11,744 nucleotides of DNA, from the NCBI GenBank assembly GCA_021800135.1, contig JAJYZH010000009.1:1-11744 (forward strand), written 5' to 3'. This document shows, piece by piece, positions 1 through 5,644 of the stretch. Every line of letters begins with the position of its first letter. Positions within the stretch are counted from its first letter, which is position 1. A program made the position numbers and the translations under genes. The notes below the pieces were generated by a model. That model saw nothing but the letters and a program-made list of their open reading frames with translations. It was not told the DNA's origin and searched no databases. The DNA comes from Microcaldota archaeon (lineage in GTDB: Archaea; Micrarchaeota; Micrarchaeia; Micrarchaeales; Micrarchaeaceae).

Positions 1-31
1 GTTGCATAGTCTTGGATGGCGGGGTAATCTG

Positions 32-39
32 TTTATAAG
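32..39 (+). promoter_or_regulatory. TATA box of the membrane-protein gene
   Basis: The octamer TTTATAAG is a good archaeal TATA box. Its centre near 35 predicts transcription starting around 60-62. That favours the ATG at 85, with a leader of about 23 nt, over the upstream in-frame ATG at 58, which would lie at or before the transcript start. Confidence 0.5.
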
Positions 40-84
40 TCTTGCCTTGTATATTTTATGGTCTTAAATTTTCAGGTATTTTGT

Positions 85-753
85 ATGAGACCGAAGATAG
101 CAAAATCTGTTCTTGCAAGCCTGCTGTTCTTTTTTGCCGTTTACTATGTAAGCTATGTGCTGAAGCCTTCGTCGCTATGGTTGCTGTTTCTATCGTCTCC
201 GTTCAATATAGTAGTAGAGCAGCATGCTCTTTACAACATGTACTTCCCTGCCATACTCATATTCGTTGTCTCCTTCTATCTCAAGAACTTCAACAAGTCG
301 TTCCTGCGGAAATGTTCGCTGCGCGCCATATTCCTTATAGCGTTCGCCGCAAACTATATTGAAGGTTTAGTGGGATACGCCCATTATGGGGCCATACCAC
401 TAGGTACATCCGTAATAACGCTCTCGTTCATAGCCGCGTTCCTGATAAGCCTTGAAGTGTATGTTGAGAGGAAGGAGCATATAGAGCATCTTTACAGCAC
501 GTTTCTGTTCTCCATAATCAGCGTCTTGGTGCTGTTGCTCGCGTTTCTGGTGTTCCTGGCGTTCTTCACAGGCAACAGCACCATTGTGCATGCGATAGGA
601 ATAGCCGCGTTCCTGCCAATTTTCATAGCGTTCTATGAAAGGAAGAATATAGAGAGGTTTGCAAGATACGAAGAGACTGAGGGTAAGAAGATAGGAAAGG
701 AGCTCGAAGTTGGAGGCAGGAAGCTGGAGAGGGAGATCAAAAAAAAGATATAA
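85..753 (+). CDS. Multi-pass membrane protein, unknown function
   Basis: I do not recognise a named family for this 222-residue protein. It opens with a short positive N-terminus (MRPKIAK) and then a hydrophobic helix. About five or six further hydrophobic segments follow, including LFLSSPFNIVV, YFPAILIFVVSFYL, the stretch from AIFLIAFAANY to SVITLSFIAAFLISLEVYV, FSIISVLVLLLAFLVFLAFF and HAIGIAAFLPIFIAFY. The C-terminal 35 residues are highly charged (ERKNIERF to KKKI) and probably cytoplasmic. A conserved-looking loop, NYIEGLVGYAHYGAIPLG, joins two helices. There is no signal-peptidase site or catalytic motif that I can identify. The start at 85 is chosen because AGGT lies 7 bp upstream and because the TATA box at 32-39 places the transcript start near 60. 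An ATG at 58 would add nine residues. The gene stands alone, 197 bp before the chaperone operon. Confidence 0.75.
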   Translation: MRPKIAKSVLASLLFFFAVYYVSYVLKPSSLWLLFLSSPFNIVVEQHALYNMYFPAILIFVVSFYLKNFNKSFLRKCSLRAIFLIAFAANYIEGLVGYAHYGAIPLGTSVITLSFIAAFLISLEVYVERKEHIEHLYSTFLFSIISVLVLLLAFLVFLAFFTGNSTIVHAIGIAAFLPIFIAFYERKNIERFARYEETEGKKIGKELEVGGRKLEREIKKKI

Positions 754-761
754 CAGCCAAT

Positions 762-797
762 GTCCCATAAATGCCGCTTACCGCCTTAAAATGGGAC
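762..797 (+). other. Inverted repeat after the membrane-protein gene
   Basis: A perfect 7-bp inverted repeat, GTCCCAT at 762-768 and ATGGGAC at 791-797, encloses a 22-nt spacer, starting 8 bp after the stop of the membrane-protein gene. No T-run follows, so it is not a standard archaeal terminator. It could be an RNA hairpin at the 3' end of the transcript. Nothing else was recognised in the 754-860 gap. Confidence 0.35.
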
Positions 798-869
798 GAG
801 GCGAAAAGCAGGGCATGGGGAGTGCGCTTCCTGAAATCTGTGTGGTTAATAATATCAGATTGAAATGTC

Positions 870-903
870 AACAAATTCTTGTTTAAACAGAAAAATATTT
901 AAA
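870..903 (+). promoter_or_regulatory. Chaperone-operon promoter with candidate operator
   Basis: A TATA box, TATTTAAA, lies at 896-903 with an A-rich BRE-like stretch before it. It predicts transcription starting near 926. A second weaker candidate is TATAAAA at 926-932. Just upstream, AACAA at 870-874 and TTGTT at 879-883 form a perfect inverted repeat with a 4-bp spacer, followed by the 8-bp palindrome GTTTAAAC at 881-888. An inverted repeat touching BRE/TATA in front of a regulator-led chaperone operon is a plausible autoregulatory operator. Archaeal heat-shock repressors such as Phr and HSR1 are known to bind near the TATA box of their own genes. Binding here is inference. Confidence 0.5.
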
Positions 904-950
904 CATATTGCCGCATAATATATTGTATAAAATCTTGGCTTGTGGAGACC

Positions 951-1397
951 ATGAGAGGGAGGAGGGAGATCGTCATACGTTCGGTAGAGAAGCCGGACTT
1001 CAAGAGAGGCAGGCCTGACGCACTGATAAGGTGGTTCTGCGAAGCGTTCGGACTTTCCACTGAGAAAGGGGACGAACTGGAGGAGGAAATATTGAAAGAC
1101 TTCATATACGCCGCCTTCAGAGACAGCGGGCTTTCAAGCAGCGAGATAAAGCTTGACAGGCCCACACCAAGGAGCACGGTGGTGTACCACCTCAACAGGT
1201 TCGTGGACATGGGTATTGTCGTGAAGAGGGGCAGGAAGTATTATCTTAGGGCCACCGATATGTCCAGGGTAGTGGAGGAACTCGAATATGATATGAACAG
1301 AGAGATGATGAAGATGCTTGACATGGCCAAGGAGTTGGATTCTATTATGCATGAATCCTTAGTGAGAAGGAGAAACCTGCAGAAGAGGGAGGATTAG
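951..1397 (+). CDS. Winged-helix regulator heading the grpE-dnaK-dnaJ operon
   Basis: This 148-residue protein is probably a DNA-binding regulator of the chaperone operon. Residues about 43-101 look like a winged helix-turn-helix. Helices run from LEEEILKDFIYAAFRDSG, the segment RPTPRSTVVYHLNRFVDMG is the recognition-helix region, and IVVKRGRKYYLRA is a two-strand wing. A C-terminal helix (MSRVVEELEYDMNREMMKMLDMAKELDSIM) is a probable dimerisation coiled coil, as in ArsR/PadR-type regulators. The gene ends TAG directly before the ATG of grpE with no gap, so the two are co-transcribed. The start at 951 is preferred because GGAG lies just before it, although the spacing is short. An in-frame GTG at 942 would add three residues. 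In several archaea a winged-helix gene sits next to grpE-dnaK, which supports a heat-shock or proteotoxic-stress role. The effector or trigger is unknown. Confidence 0.8.
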   Translation: MRGRREIVIRSVEKPDFKRGRPDALIRWFCEAFGLSTEKGDELEEEILKDFIYAAFRDSGLSSSEIKLDRPTPRSTVVYHLNRFVDMGIVVKRGRKYYLRATDMSRVVEELEYDMNREMMKMLDMAKELDSIMHESLVRRRNLQKRED

Positions 1398-1961
1398 ATG
1401 GCTAACGGAGTTAAAGATGGAAAGGAAGACGCGGTAAAGGAAGGCAACGGCGACGAAATAAAGGCCGAAACGCCAGGCAAAAGCGCAGCGCAGGAACAGG
1501 GCAAGAGCGCTGATGACGAACGTGAAGAGAAGGAGAGGTTCCTCAGGCTTGCCGCGGAATTCGACAACTACAAAAGGAGGGTAGCTGGCGAAATTGCAAA
1601 CGCGAAAGGCGTCGGGAAGGCTGAAACGCTTAAGAACCTGCTGCCCATCCTTGACGAGTTCGAACTCGCGATGATCGCAATCAACAAGTCCGAGAACAGC
1701 GAACTGGCGAAAGGCATAGAGCTCGTGTATTCGAACCTTGTAGAGTTCATGAAGAGGGAGGGGGTAAAGGAGGTAAAATGCGATGGCATATTTGATCCGT
1801 ACATGCATGAGATAGCGCTTACCCGTGAGAGTGGGAAGAAGCCGGGGACCATACTGGAGGTAATAAAGAAGGGGTATACCATGAATGGCATACTTCTGAG
1901 GACGGCCATGGTCATAGTCGCAGGCGAAGGCAAGAAGGAGGATTCTGAAAGTGCGAAGTGA
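1398..1961 (+). CDS. grpE: GrpE nucleotide exchange factor
   Basis: GrpE is the homodimeric cytosolic factor that releases ADP from DnaK and so resets the Hsp70 cycle. The 187-residue length is typical. Residues 1-45 are hydrophilic, charged and probably disordered. The segment EREEKERFLRLAAEFDNYKRRVAGEI begins the long dimerising helix and matches the family pattern of a DNYKRR-like motif. NLLPILDEFELAMIAI matches the conserved LLPxLDxxExA stretch. The C-terminal beta-wing contains the GrpE signature region (VIKKGYTMNGILLRTAMVIVAGE), which contacts the DnaK nucleotide-binding domain. The ribosome-binding site is strong, GAGGGAGGA at 1385-1393, 4 bp before the ATG. It overlaps the end of the winged-helix gene, which suggests translational coupling. 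dnaK follows after 45 bp. Confidence 0.96.
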   Translation: MANGVKDGKEDAVKEGNGDEIKAETPGKSAAQEQGKSADDEREEKERFLRLAAEFDNYKRRVAGEIANAKGVGKAETLKNLLPILDEFELAMIAINKSENSELAKGIELVYSNLVEFMKREGVKEVKCDGIFDPYMHEIALTRESGKKPGTILEVIKKGYTMNGILLRTAMVIVAGEGKKEDSESAK

Positions 1962-2006
1962 CACTGGCATAACATTAAGATTAGAGAAATATTTTTGGTG
2001 AAATAT

Positions 2007-3863
2007 ATGAAAGTGATTGGAATTGATTTGGGTACAAGCAACTCTGCCGCTGCTGTGTTGGAAGGCGGAAGGCCGACCATAATACCAAGCGCAGAGGGCG
2101 CTTCCCTTTACGGGAAAGCGTTTCCAAGCTATGTCGCCTTTACGAAGGACGATCAGAGGCTTGTGGGAGAAGCTGCAAGAAGGCAAGCAGTCGCGAATCC
2201 GGAAGGGACTATAACCGCGTTCAAAAGGAAGATGGGCAGCGACTACATCTACAGGATACACGGGAAGAACTACAAGCCGCAGGAGCTTTCCGCCATACTT
2301 CTGCAGAAGATAAAGAAGGACGCTGAAGCTTTCCTAGGCGAAGAGGTGAAGAAGGCGGTAATCACAGTACCCGCGTACTTCGATGATAATCAGAGGCAGG
2401 CCACAAAGGACGCCGGAGAGATTGCCGGACTTGAGGTGGTCAGGCTGGTCAACGAGCCCACAGCCGCATGCCTTGCCTACGGCCTTGACAAGTCTGACAG
2501 GGAGATGAAGATACTTGTCTACGACTTCGGAGGAGGGACACTTGATGTAACGATAATGGAATTCGGCAAGGGGGTATTCGAGGTAAAGTCAACAAGCGGT
2601 GATACGCAGCTTGGCGGAACTGACATGGACAACACGATCGTGAAGTTCCTCGCCGATGAAGTGAACTCGAAATACGGAGTCGACATCACAAAGGACGCAC
2701 AGGCAATGCAAAGGATCAGGGAAGCGGGGGAGAAGGCAAAGATAGAGCTTTCGACAGTCCTGCAATCTGACATCAACCTTCCGTTCCTCGGGCAGGACAA
2801 GAGCGGAAAGCCCATACAGTTCAGCTATACCTTTACCAGGGCGAAACTTGAGAGCCTTGTGCTCCCGATAGTGGAGAGGACTGCGAAGCCTGTAAGGCAG
2901 GCGCTGAACGATGCGAAGCTGGAGCCCAACAACCTTGATAAGATAGTAATGATAGGGGGCCCGACAAGGATGCCCATAGTGCAGAGGTATGTGGAGCAGC
3001 TCCTTGGAAAGAAGATAGAGAGGGGTGTCGACCCTATGGAAGCGGTTGCGCTTGGCGCAGCCGTGCAGGCAGGCGTCCTTACAGGAGAGGTGAAGGATAT
3101 AGTGCTCCTTGACGTAACTCCGCTCACACTCAGCATAGAGACGCTCGGGGGAGTCGCAACGCCGCTGATAGAGAGGAACACGACAATACCTGTGAAGAAG
3201 TCGCAGATATTCACCACCGCTACAGATTCCCAGACAGATGTGGACGTGCACGTGGTCCAGGGGGAGAGGGCGCTCGCAAAGGACAACATAGAGCTCGGGA
3301 GGTTCATGCTGACAGGGATACCTCCTGCAAGGAGGGGAGTGCCGCAGATAGAGGTGACATTCGACATAGACGCCAACGGCATACTGCATGTAACTGCAAA
3401 AGACAAAGGGACTGGCAAGTCGCAGAGCATGGATATCGTAGCGCCGCATAAGATGAGCAAGGACGAGATAGATAGGAAGATGGAGGACGCGAAGAAGTAT
3501 GAGGAAGCGGACAAAAAGCTCAGGGAGCAGGTAGAGACGAGGAATGCGGCGGAGTCGCTCTCTTACACTGCGGAAAGAACGGTCGAAGAGTACAAGGACA
3601 AGGTCCCGAAGGAGGTCGTTGATAAGATAAACGATGCTAAGAAGGATCTTGACGACGCAGTGAAAAAAGATGACTATGACGCGATAAAGGAGAAGACGGA
3701 TGCGCTGAAGAAAGCCCTGGAAGAGATAGGGAGCAGCGTCTACAAGGGGAGCCAGCAGGCGGCCCAGGGTCCGGAGGGCAGCCCGGGACCAGAGGGCCAG
3801 GCAGGGGACGGTAGTGACGGTACAAGAAACGCGACGGACGCGGACTTCAAGGTAGAGAAGTGA
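2007..3863 (+). CDS. dnaK: DnaK, Hsp70 chaperone
   Basis: DnaK is the ATP-driven cytosolic Hsp70 that binds exposed hydrophobic peptides together with DnaJ and GrpE. The protein has 618 residues. The nucleotide-binding domain spans about 1-360, with phosphate-1 loop IGIDLGTSNS, the VITVPAYFDDNQRQATKDAG segment, phosphate-2 loop VYDFGGGTLDVT and adenosine motif IGGPTRMP. The interdomain linker VLLLDV appears here as VLLDV near 366-370. The beta-sandwich substrate domain runs to about 485 and the helical lid to about 580. Between AFKRKMGSDY and the SAILLQKIKK helix there is no long insert, the short form known from Gram-positive and archaeal Hsp70s. The tail is Gly/Pro-rich (QGPEGSPGPEGQAG) and ends DADFKVEK. 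The start is the ATG at 2007 because GGTGA lies 5 bp upstream. TTG 1995 and GTG 1998 are in frame but lack a site. Archaeal dnaK operons are generally thought to be of bacterial origin. Confidence 0.98.
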   Translation: MKVIGIDLGTSNSAAAVLEGGRPTIIPSAEGASLYGKAFPSYVAFTKDDQRLVGEAARRQAVANPEGTITAFKRKMGSDYIYRIHGKNYKPQELSAILLQKIKKDAEAFLGEEVKKAVITVPAYFDDNQRQATKDAGEIAGLEVVRLVNEPTAACLAYGLDKSDREMKILVYDFGGGTLDVTIMEFGKGVFEVKSTSGDTQLGGTDMDNTIVKFLADEVNSKYGVDITKDAQAMQRIREAGEKAKIELSTVLQSDINLPFLGQDKSGKPIQFSYTFTRAKLESLVLPIVERTAKPVRQALNDAKLEPNNLDKIVMIGGPTRMPIVQRYVEQLLGKKIERGVDPMEAVALGAAVQAGVLTGEVKDIVLLDVTPLTLSIETLGGVATPLIERNTTIPVKKSQIFTTATDSQTDVDVHVVQGERALAKDNIELGRFMLTGIPPARRGVPQIEVTFDIDANGILHVTAKDKGTGKSQSMDIVAPHKMSKDEIDRKMEDAKKYEEADKKLREQVETRNAAESLSYTAERTVEEYKDKVPKEVVDKINDAKKDLDDAVKKDDYDAIKEKTDALKKALEEIGSSVYKGSQQAAQGPEGSPGPEGQAGDGSDGTRNATDADFKVEK

Positions 3864-3876
3864 ACGAGGTAAAAAG

Positions 3877-4989
3877 ATGTCTGAGGACTACTACAGCGTA
3901 CTGCACGTCAAAAAGGACGCGAGTCAGGACGAGATAAAGAACGCCTACAGGGAGCTCGCGCTCAAATACCATCCGGACAGGAACAAGGACGCTGGAGCCG
4001 AGGAAAAGTTCAAGGAGATAAACGAGGCTTATGCAGTGCTCAGCGATCCGGAGAAAAGGCAGCAGTACGACATGTATGGTTCGGAAGCCTTCCACCAGAG
4101 GTTCAGCGAGCAGGATATATTCAGAGGATTCGACATAAACGAGATATTCAGGAACTTCGGCATCGACTTTGGGGATACGGACGACATATTCCAGAGCTTC
4201 TTGGGGTTCCAGGGGCAGCGCGGAGGAAGGCGTGTGAGGCAGACTGGCAACGACATACTCGCGCACATGAGCATAAGCCTCGAGGAAGCGGCCAAGGGAG
4301 CGGAGAAAGAAGCCAGCGTTAGGCACATCGTAGCATGCGAGAGGTGCGGCGGCACTGGCATGGAGCCTGGAAGCAGGCTCCTCAGGTGCGACAAGTGCAA
4401 CGGCAGCGGCCAGATAAGGGTAACAAGGAGGACGCCGTTCGGCATAATGCAGACGATAACAACATGCGACAGATGCGGGGGCAGCGGCAAGATAGTGGAG
4501 ACGCCATGCAAGGAATGCAAGGGGCACGGCTCGGTGCAGAAAGAGAACAAGATATCGGTAAAGATACCAAAAGGCATAGAGGACAATACAAGGCTCAGGC
4601 TTGAAGGCATGGGGGATTTCGGCAGGGACGGGCCCGGAGACCTGTATATAGACATAAACGTCCAGAAGGACAGCAGGTTTGAGAGGAGGGGCAACGATGT
4701 GTATTACACTCTGGAGATTCCGTTCTATGTCGCAATGCTTGGGGATACAGCGATGGTTCCCACGCTATACGGAGAGGAGAAGGTCAAGATAGAAGGGGGA
4801 ACCCAGAACGGAAGCGTGATAACCCTCAGGGGAAAGGGCATGCCGAACATGAGAAGGTCTGGATACGGGGATGAGATTGTAAAGATTGTAGTGACAGTGC
4901 CCAAGAGGCTGAGCAAGGAGCAGAAAGAGCTTATAGAGAGGTTCATGGACGGCGATTCAGGAAAGAGGGGTTTCTTCGGGGTGTTCTGA
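3877..4989 (+). CDS. dnaJ: DnaJ, Hsp40 co-chaperone (type I)
   Basis: DnaJ delivers clients to DnaK and stimulates its ATPase. The 370 residues show a full class-I layout. The J domain covers about 1-70 with HPD in the loop (KYHPDRNKD). It is followed by a Gly/Phe-rich segment that is here also acidic (FRGFDINEIFRNFGIDFGDTDDIF). Then comes a cysteine-rich domain with four CxxCxGxG repeats, CERCGGTG, CDKCNGSG, CDRCGGSG and CKECKGHG, which bind two zinc ions. Two beta-barrel client-binding domains follow, and the C-terminus (RFMDGDSGKRGFFGVF) resembles the dimerisation end. The ATG at 3877 has GAGGT 6 bp upstream. The gap from dnaK is 13 bp, so it is the last gene of the operon. No clear T-rich terminator follows before the toxin-antitoxin promoter. 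Confidence 0.97.
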   Translation: MSEDYYSVLHVKKDASQDEIKNAYRELALKYHPDRNKDAGAEEKFKEINEAYAVLSDPEKRQQYDMYGSEAFHQRFSEQDIFRGFDINEIFRNFGIDFGDTDDIFQSFLGFQGQRGGRRVRQTGNDILAHMSISLEEAAKGAEKEASVRHIVACERCGGTGMEPGSRLLRCDKCNGSGQIRVTRRTPFGIMQTITTCDRCGGSGKIVETPCKECKGHGSVQKENKISVKIPKGIEDNTRLRLEGMGDFGRDGPGDLYIDINVQKDSRFERRGNDVYYTLEIPFYVAMLGDTAMVPTLYGEEKVKIEGGTQNGSVITLRGKGMPNMRRSGYGDEIVKIVVTVPKRLSKEQKELIERFMDGDSGKRGFFGVF

Positions 4990-5055
4990 AGCCGAAGATG
5001 TGAAGAAGGGAGAAGGTGCATTCTACGTCCCGGAAGCAAAACATTATATTACTGA

Positions 5056-5078
5056 TTTTATAAGAAATTATTATAAAA
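5056..5078 (+). promoter_or_regulatory. Toxin-antitoxin promoter with overlapping inverted repeat
   Basis: TTTTATAA at 5056-5063 and TTATAAAA at 5071-5078 form a perfect 8-bp inverted repeat with a 7-bp spacer. The left arm is also a good TATA box (TTTATAAG) and predicts a transcript start near 5086, just before the antitoxin ATG at 5093. Ribbon-helix-helix antitoxins typically repress their own operon from inverted repeats at the promoter, so this is the natural operator candidate. Because the arms contain only A and T, part of the symmetry may be chance. Confidence 0.55.
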
Positions 5079-5092
5079 AAAGGGGCATTTAT

Positions 5093-5320
5093 ATGGCCAA
5101 CATAAACATAGAATTGAGCGGTTATCTTGAAAGGGTAATAGACCGCATGGTGGAGGAGAATTACGCCAAGACAAAAACAGAGGCAATACGTCTTGCGCTC
5201 TTCGAATTCGACCAGCTGCACGGGTTGACGGATGATGAACTCTACGCCCTAGCTGCAGAAAGAATGCTCAAGGACATACGTTCTGGCAAGGAAAAGGTGC
5301 ACAGGTTTTCGCTTAGATAG
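5093..5320 (+). CDS. Antitoxin, ribbon-helix-helix / RelB-like
   Basis: This 75-residue protein precedes a RelE-like toxin and is its probable antitoxin and operon repressor. Residues 3-40 (NINIELSGYLERVIDRMVEENYAKTKTEAIRLALFEF) fit a ribbon-helix-helix fold: a short strand, helix A, a turn with KTKTEA and helix B. The C-terminal part (LTDDELYALAAERMLKDIRSGKEKVHRFSLR) is the expected toxin-wrapping helix and tail. The start at 5093 is chosen because AGGGG lies 7 bp upstream and the TATA box at 5056-5063 rules out the open frame further upstream from 5000. Codon use is more A/T-rich than in the chaperone genes, which fits an acquired module. The RelB-type label rests on the partner and fold pattern. 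The exact subfamily is not certain. Confidence 0.85.
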   Translation: MANINIELSGYLERVIDRMVEENYAKTKTEAIRLALFEFDQLHGLTDDELYALAAERMLKDIRSGKEKVHRFSLR

Positions 5321-5329
5321 GGCGTGCCG

Positions 5330-5578
5330 ATGGACATCCTTTCAACAGAGAACTTCGAAAAGGATTATAAGAAATGCAGCAAGGAAGAGTTAAGGCGCGT
5401 AAGAGAGCTGATTGATGCTATAAAGGCAGACACATTTCCTGGTAAACGCCTGCACCACCTAAAAAACACTTACTCCTTTAGGATAGGTAACAAGCGACTC
5501 ATCTACAACGTTGAAGGAGGTAAGGCTATTCTATTGATGCTCAAGAGCAGAGAGGGGATATATGACTATCTGCGATGA
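5330..5578 (+). CDS. RelE/ParE-superfamily toxin
   Basis: The 82-residue product has the size and pattern of a RelE-type ribosome-dependent mRNA interferase. N-terminal helices (ENFEKDYKKCSKEELRRVRELIDAIKA) are followed by FPGKRLHHLKNTYSFRIGNKRLIYNVEGGKAILLMLKSREGIYDYL, the beta-sheet core. Basic and aromatic positions expected in the active site are present: R51, K55, R56, R74 and Y78 (numbering from the ATG at 5330). The usual HRxxxY ending is here SREGIYDYL. ParE gyrase poisons share the fold, so mRNA cleavage is inferred. The ATG at 5330 has AGGG 7 bp upstream. The in-frame GTG at 5324 is the alternative start. It begins 9 bp after the antitoxin stop and is surely co-expressed with it. 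It converges on fttA with a 66-bp gap. Confidence 0.86.
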   Translation: MDILSTENFEKDYKKCSKEELRRVRELIDAIKADTFPGKRLHHLKNTYSFRIGNKRLIYNVEGGKAILLMLKSREGIYDYLR

Positions 5579-5644
5579 TATTCACATCCTGTATGACAAA
5601 TTTTGGATTCGAACCTAGTCTTTTCGCATGCTTGTGAAAATGAA

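Noticed and set aside
1359..2261. 300-codon open frame on the minus strand opposite grpE and the start of dnaK
   Set aside because: It is antisense to two well-supported genes, has low-complexity Tyr/His/Leu-rich composition and no recognisable domain. It is a shadow of the codon bias on the other strand.
2589..3449. 286-codon open frame on the minus strand within dnaK
   Set aside because: dnaK is certain in this region. The antisense translation is His/Tyr/Cys-rich with no family match and no start signals.
5000..5092. Upstream extension of the antitoxin frame starting at 5000
   Set aside because: It spans the TATA box and inverted repeat. The ribosome-binding site AGGGG and promoter position both point to the ATG at 5093.
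5605..5615. Possible tRNA gene on the minus strand from the T-arm-like motif GGTTCGAATCC
   Set aside because: The T-stem fails after two pairs, and no acceptor, anticodon or D arm can be found around it.
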